Assembly: GCA_947630775.1 (NCBI GenBank)
Contig: CANRIY010000041.1
Span: 1 to 11,815 of the forward strand
Direction of reading: 5' to 3'
Origin: an uncultured Clostridia bacterium
GTDB lineage: Bacteria > Bacillota > Clostridia > Christensenellales > Borkfalkiaceae
DNA: 11,815 nt
Part shown: piece by piece, positions 5,909 through 11,815 of the stretch
Numbering within the stretch: the stretch's first letter is position 1
How the letters are laid out: each line of letters starts with the position of its first letter
Notes under the pieces: generated by a model
The model's input: only the letters and a program-made list of their open reading frames with translations
What the model was told of the DNA's origin: nothing
The model's database searches: none
Position numbers and translations under genes: made by a program

Positions 5909-7624
5909 ATGAATTATCAACAAAACTACGAAAAATGGGTCTCCGATCCCCGTCTCCCCGAGGGGTGCAGACGGGAACTTGCGGCGATCCGTGACGACGA
6001 AAAAGAGAAGGAATACCGCTTTGGCGGGGAACTGGAATTCGGTACGGCGGGCATGCGCGGGATCATCGGATGCGGCATGAATATGATGAATTGCTTCACC
6101 GTCATGCGTGCGACGCAGGGGCTTGCGGAGTATCTGAAGACCCTTCCCGAAGAGGACCGTGCGCGGGGGGTCGTCATCTCCTATGATACGAGAAGGAACA
6201 GCCGCAAGTTTGCCGAAAAGGCGGCGGCGGTGCTCGCAAAGAACGGCATCAAGGCGTATCTCTTCGACGATGTGCATCCCGTGCCCATGCTCTCCTATGC
6301 CGTGCGGTATCTGCACACGATCGCGGGGATCATGATCACCGCCTCGCACAACCCCAAGGAATACAACGGCTATAAGGTCTACGGCGAGGACGGCGCCCAG
6401 ATGTCCCCCGAAGCGACGGCGATCGTCGTGAAGTTCATCAGTGCCATCGGCGATTATCTCTCCGTCTCGGGCGATGAGAAGAGCCCGCTCGTTCTCCCCG
6501 TCCCCAAGGAAACGGACGAGACGTATATCCAAGAGCTTTCGAAACTCACCCTCTCGGAGGAAGCCGTCGAAAAGTGCGGGAAAGATCTCAAACTCGTCTA
6601 TACTCCCGTGCATGGTTCGGGGTATGTGCCCGTCATGACGATCTTGAAAAAGCTCGGCATCAACGTTTCCGTCGTCGAGGAACAGACGACGAAGGACACC
6701 GAGTTTTCCACCGTCAAAGTTCCCAATCCCGAGTTCAAGGAGACGCTCTCCATGGGCATCGACCTTGCGAACAGGATCCGGGCGGACGTCGTCTTCGGCA
6801 CCGACCCCGACTCCGACCGCCTCGGCGTAGCCGTCAAGGACGACAAAGGGGAGTTTACGGCGCTCTCGGGCAATCAGGTCGGCGTCCTGCTCCTCGATTA
6901 TATCCTGACGAGGCTCCGCGAGGAGAACGCCCTTCCCGCAAATGCCGCCGTCGTGAAGTCGTTCGTATCCACGGGAATGGCGAGGGCGGTCTGCGAGGAG
7001 TTCGGCGTAGCCCTCTTCGAAACGCCCGTCGGATTCAAATTCATCGGCGAGAAGATCAAGGAGTGGGAGAAGGACTCTTCTCACACCTTTGTGTTCGGGT
7101 TTGAGGAGTCCTGCGGGTATCTCCGCGGCACCCATGCCCGCGATAAGGACGCCGTCGTCGCATCCATGCTCTGCGCCGAGATGGTCTGCTACTACACCTA
7201 TATCGGCAAGACGGTGTGGGGGAGACTGCAGGAGCTCTATCAAAAATACGGGTTTGTGCTCGATAAGAATATTTCCATCCAGTATGCGGGGCTCAATGCC
7301 ATGAAGGAGATGAACGCCGCGGTCGACGCCCTGAAAACGGTCAAGGCGGAAAAGTTCGGCGACCTTGCGGTCGAGGCCGTGCGCGATTACTCCAAGGACG
7401 TGCGCATTGCCGCAGACGGCACGAGGACGGCGCTCGGGATCCCCGTGTGCAACTGCGTCTATTATGAGCTTGCGGGCGGGAGTTTCATCTGCGTCCGCCC
7501 GAGCGGCACCGAGCCGAAGCTGAAGATTTATTATTCCATCCGCGCCGCGGACGAGGCGGCGGCGGAGCAAAAGATGTCCGCCGCAAAATCAGACGTTGAA
7601 AAGCTGCTCTCCGAACTCAAATAA
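5909..7624 (+). CDS. pgcA: Alpha-phosphohexomutase (phosphoglucomutase/phosphomannomutase, PgcA type)
   Basis: This 571-residue enzyme interconverts hexose 6- and 1-phosphates, linking glycolysis to UDP-glucose, glycogen and envelope polysaccharide precursors. All four domains of the alpha-D-phosphohexomutase superfamily are present. The substrate-entry region GTAGMRG is near 45-51. The phosphoserine loop TASHNP (144-149) has catalytic S146. The metal-binding loop is DPDSDR (299-304). The sugar-specificity loop GFEESCGY is at 397-404, and the C-terminal phosphate-binding loop RPSGTEPK at 530-537. Length and motif style resemble Bacillus PgcA, so glucose specificity is likely, but mannose or ribose phosphate cannot be excluded. 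The ATG follows AAGGAGG by 4 bases. The gene sits between two terminators. Its own promoter is not obvious: it must lie inside the upstream membrane gene, or transcription must read through the terminator at 5870-5892. Confidence 0.95.
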   Translation: MNYQQNYEKWVSDPRLPEGCRRELAAIRDDEKEKEYRFGGELEFGTAGMRGIIGCGMNMMNCFTVMRATQGLAEYLKTLPEEDRARGVVISYDTRRNSRKFAEKAAAVLAKNGIKAYLFDDVHPVPMLSYAVRYLHTIAGIMITASHNPKEYNGYKVYGEDGAQMSPEATAIVVKFISAIGDYLSVSGDEKSPLVLPVPKETDETYIQELSKLTLSEEAVEKCGKDLKLVYTPVHGSGYVPVMTILKKLGINVSVVEEQTTKDTEFSTVKVPNPEFKETLSMGIDLANRIRADVVFGTDPDSDRLGVAVKDDKGEFTALSGNQVGVLLLDYILTRLREENALPANAAVVKSFVSTGMARAVCEEFGVALFETPVGFKFIGEKIKEWEKDSSHTFVFGFEESCGYLRGTHARDKDAVVASMLCAEMVCYYTYIGKTVWGRLQELYQKYGFVLDKNISIQYAGLNAMKEMNAAVDALKTVKAEKFGDLAVEAVRDYSKDVRIAADGTRTALGIPVCNCVYYELAGGSFICVRPSGTEPKLKIYYSIRAADEAAAEQKMSAAKSDVEKLLSELK

Positions 7625-7645
7625 GATTTTTTCACAAAGACAGAA

Positions 7646-7673
7646 AAACACGGGAAAAACTCCCGTGTTTTTT
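7646..7673 (+). terminator. Intrinsic terminator of pgcA
   Basis: AAACACGGGA (7646-7655) and TCCCGTGTTT (7661-7670) form a perfect 10-base stem with loop AAAAC, followed by more T residues. The A-run on the left arm means it could also work on the opposite strand. It lies 21 bases after the stop codon. Confidence 0.93.
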
Positions 7674-7695
7674 GATGTATGAATGGTCCCTTCGG

Positions 7696-7811
7696 CTGCC
7701 CCCTTTGAAGGGGGGCGGCTCCGACGCGGTTGCGGCGGTGGTGGGGGTTGATGTAGGGGCACCCCCACCTGACGCGCTGTGCGCGCCACCCGCCCCCGGA
7801 AACAGGGGCAG
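7696..7811 (+). repeat. Hairpin-rich intergenic repeat, copy 4
   Basis: The 116-base element starts with CTGCCCC and ends with GGGGCAG, a 7-base terminal inverted repeat. Its left half (GGCTCCGACGC then TTGCGGCGGTGGTGGGGG) matches copy 3 closely. The right half has the same layout as copy 3 (CCCCCACCTGACGCGC, TGT, GCGCGCCACCC, C-run, G-run). The rest of the 294-base gap between pgcA and the regulator holds only the pgcA terminator and the regulator promoter. Confidence 0.78.
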
Positions 7812-7883
7812 GTCTTTTGGCGGCTCAGGATGACATAATTCTTTAATTTTTTGTGAAACTTTTATGTAAGACTTTCGCACAAG

Positions 7884-7912
7884 TTGACAAAGAAGCGAAA
7901 AAATCCTATAAT
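7884..7912 (+). promoter_or_regulatory. Perfect-consensus promoter of the ArsR-type regulator, leaderless geometry
   Basis: TTGACA (7884-7889) and TATAAT (7907-7912) are 17 bases apart. Seven bases after the -10 box the expected first transcribed base is 7919, the A of the chosen start codon. No ribosome binding site fits between the -10 and the ATG. Confidence 0.9.
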
Positions 7913-7918
7913 ATGCTT

Positions 7919-8830
7919 ATGATTTATCTGAAAGATTTTCGTCAAGGTAAACTATTGTACGAAGCGCTCGATTCGGACGTGCGGCTCGGGATGCTCGAGG
8001 AGCTTTTAACGCGCGGCGAGCTCAATTTGGCCTATTTTGCAAAACGGTTCGGCGTCTCCAACGGGGCGATCACGGCGCACGCCAAAAAGCTGCATGCGGC
8101 GGGGCTCATCGAGATCTCCACTTCCTCGGGCGTGCGGGGCACGCAGAAGATCTGCTCGCTCGCGACGGACAAGATCATCGTGGACTTCCTCGCCCATCCG
8201 CAGGCGGAGGGCAGGGTGGAGTCCGCGCACATCGACGTGGGGCAATACGTCGGGTATGAAGTCCATCCGACCTGCGGGATCGCGACGGGGGAGCATATCA
8301 TCGGCGGATTCGACGATCCCGCCTGTTTCTCCTATCCCGAGCGGGCCAAGGCGGGGATCCTGTGGCTCTCCTACGGGTATGTGGAATATCTTCTGCCCAA
8401 TTATCTCACCGAAAATACGGTGCTCAAAGAGTTCCGCCTTTCCCTCGAGATCGCCTCGGAGGCGCCCGGGTACGCCGCGTACTATCCCAGCGATATCCAT
8501 TTTCTCGTCAACGGGAAGGACCTCGGGATCTATACGAGCAAGGGGGAATATAACGACCGCACGGGTACCTGTAACCCGACATGGTGGTACGGAAATCTGG
8601 GGCAGTACGGCAAAAAGATCCTCATCGCGGTGGGGAGCGAGGGGACGCTCATCAACGGCGTCAAGGTCTCGGATACCACCCTTGCGGACCTCGCCCTGAA
8701 GCCCGCGGAGCAGATCCGTTTCCGCATCGCCGTCTTTGAGAACGCCGAAAACCGCGGAGGATTCACCCTCTTCGGGAAGGGCTTCGGCGACTATGACGAG
8801 GGCGTCGTCTGCCAATTCGTCTACCGTTAA
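7919..8830 (+). CDS. ArsR-type winged-helix transcriptional regulator with a large C-terminal domain (resembles COG4189)
   Basis: Residues 8-90 of this 303-residue protein form a winged helix-turn-helix of the ArsR type. The recognition region is LAYFAKRFGVSNGAITAHAKKLHAAGLI (38-64, before a wing at about 65-82). The remaining ~210 residues are rich in beta-prone, aromatic and glycine segments (for example TWWYGNLGQYG near 221-231) and look like a ligand-sensing domain, possibly jelly-roll like; this is inference. The architecture resembles predicted regulators grouped as COG4189. A GTG at 7853 would give a longer protein, but it lies upstream of the promoter and so cannot be in the transcript. 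ATG 7913 touches the -10 box. ATG 7919 coincides with the predicted transcription start, so the mRNA is probably leaderless. The signal and targets are unknown; neighbouring pgcA hints only weakly at sugar metabolism. Confidence 0.82.
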   Translation: MIYLKDFRQGKLLYEALDSDVRLGMLEELLTRGELNLAYFAKRFGVSNGAITAHAKKLHAAGLIEISTSSGVRGTQKICSLATDKIIVDFLAHPQAEGRVESAHIDVGQYVGYEVHPTCGIATGEHIIGGFDDPACFSYPERAKAGILWLSYGYVEYLLPNYLTENTVLKEFRLSLEIASEAPGYAAYYPSDIHFLVNGKDLGIYTSKGEYNDRTGTCNPTWWYGNLGQYGKKILIAVGSEGTLINGVKVSDTTLADLALKPAEQIRFRIAVFENAENRGGFTLFGKGFGDYDEGVVCQFVYR

Positions 8831-8904
8831 GAAGCGCCGCTCCGCTTTCGCTTTCGGAATTTTAGGGAAAAGCAAAAATTTCCGCGAAAGTGGGCGGAAA
8901 GTGT

Positions 8905-8933
8905 TTGACAGGCTGATTCCTTTTTGCTATAAT
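8905..8933 (+). promoter_or_regulatory. Perfect-consensus promoter of rpsU
   Basis: TTGACA (8905-8910) and TATAAT (8928-8933) are 17 bases apart, with TGC before the -10 (extended -10). The transcript should start near 8940, leaving a leader of about 35 bases with AAGGAGG at 8959-8965. Upstream, 8831-8904 holds only an imperfect AT-rich stem (about 8846-8893) with no T-run. Confidence 0.92.
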
Positions 8934-8974
8934 ATGGAAGAAAATAAGTGCTGCGGCGAAGGAGGGTAGTGAAT

Positions 8975-9151
8975 ATGTCCACGATCAGAGTCGGAGAAAA
9001 CGAGAATCTCGAATCGGCGCTCCGCCGTTTCAAGAGAAAGTGCTCGCGCGACGGCATCATCGGCGATCTTCGTAAGAAGGAATTCTACGAGAAGCCTTCC
9101 GTCAAAAAGAGAAAGAAGTCCGAAGCCGCGAGAAAGAGAAGCAGAAACTAA
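8975..9151 (+). CDS. rpsU: 30S ribosomal protein S21
   Basis: The 58-residue product is a full-length bS21, the small basic ribosomal protein of the 30S platform next to the 3' end of 16S rRNA. The family pattern is clear: an acidic N-terminal VGENENLESALRRFKRKC, then the DGIIGDLRKKEFYEKPSVKK segment, and a lysine/arginine-rich tail. The start is fixed by AAGGAGG 9 bases upstream; an in-frame GTG at 8948 has no ribosome binding site and would add a non-family extension. It is transcribed from its own strong promoter and closed by an intrinsic terminator 5 bases after the stop, so it is monocistronic apart from read-through. The frequent Firmicutes neighbour yqeY is not next to it here. Confidence 0.96.
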   Translation: MSTIRVGENENLESALRRFKRKCSRDGIIGDLRKKEFYEKPSVKKRKKSEAARKRSRN

Positions 9152-9156
9152 TGAGG

Positions 9157-9187
9157 GATCCGCAAGAATTTGCGGATCTTCTTTTTT
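9157..9187 (+). terminator. Intrinsic terminator of rpsU
   Basis: GATCCGCAA and TTGCGGATC form a perfect 9-base stem with a GAAT loop (9157-9178), followed by TTCTTTTTT. Its position directly after rpsU argues against the upstream ATG at 9151 being the start of the next gene. Confidence 0.93.
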
Positions 9188-9222
9188 GCGAAATTTGTCG
9201 GAACGTATCCGTGGAGGGCGGC

Positions 9223-9615
9223 ATGGAAAAGACCTTGAAAATGCTTGCAAAAGAGGCGAAAACACGCATGAAAAAGGGATTTTGGCAGCAGTGCGAGGAA
9301 GAACTCCACAAAGAGCGTAGCCATGCCCGCGCACAGGGGATCAACGAGAGCAAGATGGAACGCTATTTTCAGGCGAAAGTCGGGGCGCAGATCAAGGGGG
9401 AAACGCCCGACGCGTTCTATCTGAAAGTTAAAAACATGCTCCTTGCCGAGGGCGAGGTCTCTGACGCGATCGGAAGGCTTACGGACAGGGAATATTACGA
9501 CTCCCTGAGCTATTCCGACCGCCAGCGCTACACGTTGGAGCTCTCGGAAAAGTATCTCGCCGCCCTCGAACGCTTCAAACGGGAGTACGAGTTCGAGATC
9601 AAGGGGAGAAAATAA
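9223..9615 (+). CDS. Small charged, probably all-helical protein of unknown function
   Basis: I do not recognise this 130-residue protein. It is rich in lysine, glutamate and arginine, has no membrane segment, signal peptide or cysteine motif (one cysteine, at 24), and reads as a run of amphipathic helices (EKTLKMLAKEAKTRMKKGF at the N-terminus, YLAALERFKREYEFEIKGRK at the C-terminus). Conspicuous central stretches are TPDAFYLKVKNMLLAEGE (61-78) and LTDREYYDSLSYSDRQRY (86-103). I chose ATG 9223 because GGAGG lies five bases upstream. The in-frame ATG at 9151 overlaps the rpsU stop, but its extension would translate the rpsU terminator. No convincing promoter was found between that terminator and the gene, so expression may come from read-through of rpsU. 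Helical, basic small proteins include RNA-binding and recombination modulators, but no family is claimed. Confidence 0.75.
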   Translation: MEKTLKMLAKEAKTRMKKGFWQQCEEELHKERSHARAQGINESKMERYFQAKVGAQIKGETPDAFYLKVKNMLLAEGEVSDAIGRLTDREYYDSLSYSDRQRYTLELSEKYLAALERFKREYEFEIKGRK

Positions 9616-9653
9616 GCCGGGTGATGGTTCGACTGACCATGACGTATTCAGAA

Positions 9654-9813
9654 TGACACCCCCTCAGTCGCCTGTGGCGACAGCGTCTCATGCGGGTAGA
9701 GACCCGCATTCGGTCAGCATTTGCCCGAGTATATGGGCAAATGCCAAGAAAATTTTGCGCCAAAGATTATCAACCTTTGGCAGAATGCAAAATTTTCCCC
9801 TCGAGGGGGAGCC
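9654..9813 (+). repeat. Intergenic repeat, copy 5: right half only, split by an insertion
   Basis: GACACCCCCTCAGTCGCC, TGT, GGCGACAG (9654-9683) matches the centre and third hairpin of copy 2 (GACACCCCCTTAGTCGCGC to GCGCGACAG). In copy 2 the next bases are CTCCCCCTCAAGGGGGAGCC. Here the equivalent CCCCTCGAGGGGGAGCC appears only at 9797-9813, after 113 unrelated bases. The left half of the repeat is absent: 9616-9653 holds only a weak ATGGT/ACCAT hairpin. Confidence 0.68.
9684..9796. repeat. 113-base block of three hairpins inserted in repeat copy 5
   Basis: Three hairpins follow one another. ATGCGGGT/ACCCGCAT (9690-9709) has a 4-base loop. GCATTTGCCC/GGGCAAATGC (9717-9744) has an 8-base loop and a perfect 10-base stem. 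A two-part stem has outer arms AAAATTTTGC and GCAAAATTTT (9749-9758, 9787-9796) and inner arms GCCAAAG and CTTTGGC (9759-9765, 9775-9781), with a 5-base bulge. There is no open frame of note and no clear target duplication. It may be a separate small palindromic repeat family. Confidence 0.65.
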
Positions 9814-9870
9814 AAGGTTCGGGTAAAACGGACGTTTCGTTTCACGCGGCGTTTGCGGCGCGCCAAACAC

Positions 9871-9899
9871 TTGCGTTTTCCCTTCCGCTCTGCTATAAT
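9871..9899 (+). promoter_or_regulatory. Promoter of pcrA, leaderless geometry
   Basis: TTGCGT (9871-9876) and TATAAT (9894-9899) are 17 bases apart, with TGC before the -10 (extended -10). Transcription should start near 9906, about two bases before the pcrA ATG. Just upstream, GTTTGC-GGCGCGCC-AAAC (9851-9868) is a near-perfect palindrome that could be an operator. Confidence 0.83.
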
Positions 9900-9907
9900 A
9901 GAGGGGT

Positions 9908-11815
9908 ATGGAAGCGTTATACTCACTCAACGAAGAACAGACCCTCCCCGTCAACGATACGGAGGGCGCCGTCCTCGTGCTCGCGGGGGCGGGAAGCGGC
10001 AAGACGAGGGTACTTACGGCGCGCATCGCGCACCTCATCGAGGATCTCTCCGTCCCGCCCGAAAACATTTTAGCGATCACCTTTACCAACAAAGCCGCCC
10101 ATGAGATGCGTGAGCGGCTCGAACGCTATACAGACACCCGCAATATGTGGGTGTGCACCATCCACTCCATGTGCGTGAAAATTTTGCGCATGTATGCGGA
10201 CCGCCGCGGGCTCACCGAGAATTTTTCCATCTATTCCGAACAGGAGCGGAACGCCGTCATCAAGCAGGCCTTCCGCGAGTGCGACCTCACCGACGACGAC
10301 GGGCTGTTGAAGTCGGTGCGCTACCATATTTCAAACGCGAAGATGCTCGGGCTCTCCCCCGAGGAGTACCGCGTCCGTTTTGCGCATGAGCGCAACATCG
10401 AGGCGGCGGTGAAGGTCTACGTCAAGTATGCCGCCCATCTCAGAATGTACAACGCGCTCGATTTCGACGACCTTCTGAGCGAAGCGCTCGCCCTTCTCTC
10501 GCAGGATGCGGACGCGCGGGAGTACCTTGCGAACAGATTCCGCTATATCCATGTCGACGAGTTTCAGGACACCAACGCCGTGCAGTTCGACATCATCAAA
10601 CTTCTCTCGTCCGTGCACGGGAACCTCTTCGTCGTCGGCGATGACGACCAGTCCATCTACGGTTGGCGGGGAGCGAAGATCGAGAACATTCTGCACTTCG
10701 AACAGAGTTTCCCGAAGGCGAAAATCTATAAATTGCAGCGGAATTACCGCTCCACCGCCTCTATCCTCGCCCTTGCTAATGCCTCCATTTCCAACAATCG
10801 TTTCCGCAAGGGGAAGGAACTCTGGACGGAGGCGCCCGAAGGGGAGAAGCCCGTCTACTATGAGGCGGACGAGGAGACGGGGGAAGCCCTCTACTGCGCA
10901 AGAGTCATCGCGGAAGCGGCGCGGAACGGGAAAAAACTCTCCGATTTTGCCGTCCTCATGCGGATCAACGCGCTCACCCGCTCCTACGAGCAGGAATTTA
11001 CGAAGTACGGGATCAACTATAAGGTGTTCGGCGGGTTCAAATTCTTCGAACGGAAGGAGATCAAGGACGTCCTTGCCTATCTCCGCCTCGTCGCGAACCC
11101 CTTCGACAGCGAGGCCGTCCACAGGATCATCAACGTCCCCCGCCGCGGCATCGGGGATAAGACGATGCAGGCGCTCGAAGAGTACGCCGCGCGCGAGGAT
11201 CTCTCCCTCTACGACGCCATTCTCGACTGCGACCTTCTGCCGCTCAGCGGCGGGACGAAGGAAAAATTGCATATATTCGGCAAATATATCAAGGAGCTCG
11301 TCGTCCTCTCTCAGGAGGAGAGCGTCGCCTCTCTGACGAAATATATCCTCGCGACTTCGGGCATGCGGGAGCAATATGCGGACAATTCGGACGAATCGGT
11401 CACAAAACGCGCCAATCTCGATGAGTTCCAGAACTCCGTGGACGAGTTTGTCCGCCTCAACGAAGAGGCGTCCCTTGCCGACTATCTCCAACAGATCACC
11501 CTCTATTCGGACACCGACGAGATGGACGAGGGGGACTATGTGACGATCGCGACCATTCATTCCGTCAAGGGACTGGAATTCGACAGCGTCTTCCTCGTGG
11601 GGCTCGAAGAGAACATCATGCCGACTTCCCGCTCCGTGGACGACCCGCGCGCCATCGAGGAAGAGCGGCGGCTCATGTATGTCGCCATCACGCGGGCGAA
11701 GAAAAAGCTCTATCTCACCCGCTCCAAGAGCAGATATCTCTACGGGCGCAGGGAGCCCACGGTGCGCTCCCGTTTTGTCGACGAGCTTTCTTCCCTTCTC
11801 GACATGCCAAAAAGC
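9908..11815 (+). CDS. pcrA: UvrD/PcrA-family superfamily 1 DNA helicase, 3' end cut by window edge
   Basis: 636 residues of a 3'-5' SF1A helicase are visible; relatives have roughly 720-760, so about the last hundred are missing. PcrA/UvrD unwinds DNA in nucleotide excision repair and mismatch repair, and clears RecA filaments and stalled transcription. All core motifs are present: Walker A GAGSGKT (27-33), Ia ITFTNKAA (57-64), II VDEFQDTN (216-223), III VVGDDDQSIYGWRGA (242-256), IV QRNYRS (277-282), V TIHSVKGLEF (549-558) and VI EERRLMYVAITRA (585-597). GLEENIMPTSRS (565-576) is the PcrA-style segment between V and VI. A TAG stop at 9899-9901, in frame, rules out any earlier start, and the N-terminus (ALYSLNEEQ) aligns with family starts. 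The -10 box ends 8 bases before the ATG, so no proper ribosome binding site is available and the mRNA is probably leaderless. The normally linked ligase gene ligA would be expected downstream but is not visible. Confidence 0.95.
   Translation, partial: MEALYSLNEEQTLPVNDTEGAVLVLAGAGSGKTRVLTARIAHLIEDLSVPPENILAITFTNKAAHEMRERLERYTDTRNMWVCTIHSMCVKILRMYADRRGLTENFSIYSEQERNAVIKQAFRECDLTDDDGLLKSVRYHISNAKMLGLSPEEYRVRFAHERNIEAAVKVYVKYAAHLRMYNALDFDDLLSEALALLSQDADAREYLANRFRYIHVDEFQDTNAVQFDIIKLLSSVHGNLFVVGDDDQSIYGWRGAKIENILHFEQSFPKAKIYKLQRNYRSTASILALANASISNNRFRKGKELWTEAPEGEKPVYYEADEETGEALYCARVIAEAARNGKKLSDFAVLMRINALTRSYEQEFTKYGINYKVFGGFKFFERKEIKDVLAYLRLVANPFDSEAVHRIINVPRRGIGDKTMQALEEYAAREDLSLYDAILDCDLLPLSGGTKEKLHIFGKYIKELVVLSQEESVASLTKYILATSGMREQYADNSDESVTKRANLDEFQNSVDEFVRLNEEASLADYLQQITLYSDTDEMDEGDYVTIATIHSVKGLEFDSVFLVGLEENIMPTSRSVDDPRAIEEERRLMYVAITRAKKKLYLTRSKSRYLYGRREPTVRSRFVDELSSLLDMPKS

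Noticed and set aside
5894..7570. Long open frame (558 codons) antisense to pgcA
   Set aside because: It is a mirror of codon bias in a GC-rich gene: arginine-, aspartate- and histidine-rich, with no family features, while the plus strand encodes a complete phosphohexomutase with all motifs.
7853..7918. Upstream GTG start giving the regulator 22 more residues
   Set aside because: The GTG lies upstream of the -35 box of a perfect promoter, so it would not be in the main transcript, and the extra residues do not look like part of the helix-turn-helix domain.
8846..8893. Terminator after the regulator gene
   Set aside because: The stem is imperfect with internal bulges and is not followed by a T-run. 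It may fold, but intrinsic termination is not supported.
9151..9222. ATG overlapping the rpsU stop as start of the small charged protein
   Set aside because: The 24 extra codons would lie across the intrinsic terminator of rpsU, and GGAGG sits correctly before the ATG at 9223.
10331..11560. Long open frame (409 codons) antisense to pcrA
   Set aside because: The plus strand carries every SF1 helicase motif through this stretch. The antisense frame has low-complexity charged composition and no recognisable domain.

Overview
The window looks like chromosomal DNA of an anaerobic, fermentative Firmicute, most likely an uncultured gut-type member of the Clostridia. The evidence is a NADH-linked hydrogenase-type HydC/HydB gene pair, strong AGGAGG ribosome binding sites, textbook SigA-like promoters (TTGACA-17-TATAAT), PcrA- and PgcA-type housekeeping genes, a GC-rich genome, and GC-rich palindromic intergenic repeats. 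The genus cannot be named from this sequence. No tRNA, rRNA, CRISPR array, transposase or phage gene was seen.

Left part (1-3413, all minus strand, transcribed leftwards). A threonine ammonia-lyase gene (ilvA) has its own perfect-consensus promoter and is followed 16 bases later by ridA. RidA removes the reactive enamine/imine intermediates that IlvA releases, so the pair makes sense as an operon. A second promoter then drives hydC and hydB (4-base overlap), the thioredoxin-like [2Fe-2S] and flavin/NADH subunits of a hydrogenase-type diaphorase. hydB runs off the left edge. HydC seems to lack about nine residues that its family usually has between its two cysteine pairs.

Middle (3414-7680, plus strand). 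A 676-base gap between ilvA and the next gene holds the ilvA promoter with a palindrome over its -35 box, a rightward promoter, and three consecutive copies of a roughly 95-125 base hairpin-rich repeat. Then come two overlapping genes for polytopic membrane proteins that look like diverged duplicates of each other. Next is an intrinsic terminator, then a complete alpha-phosphohexomutase gene (pgcA type) closed by a strong terminator.

Right part (7681-11815, plus strand). A fourth copy of the repeat precedes an ArsR-type regulator with a large C-terminal domain. Its promoter places transcription start on or next to the start codon, so the mRNA is probably leaderless. rpsU follows with its own promoter and terminator, then a small uncharacterised charged protein. 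The next gap holds a broken repeat copy interrupted by a 113-base block of three hairpins. The window ends in pcrA (UvrD-family helicase, 636 residues visible), which also looks leaderless.

No complete new defence or mobile system is evident. The points most worth a second look are the folded repeat family and its nested insertion, the two leaderless genes, the HydC deletion, and the paired membrane proteins of unknown role.
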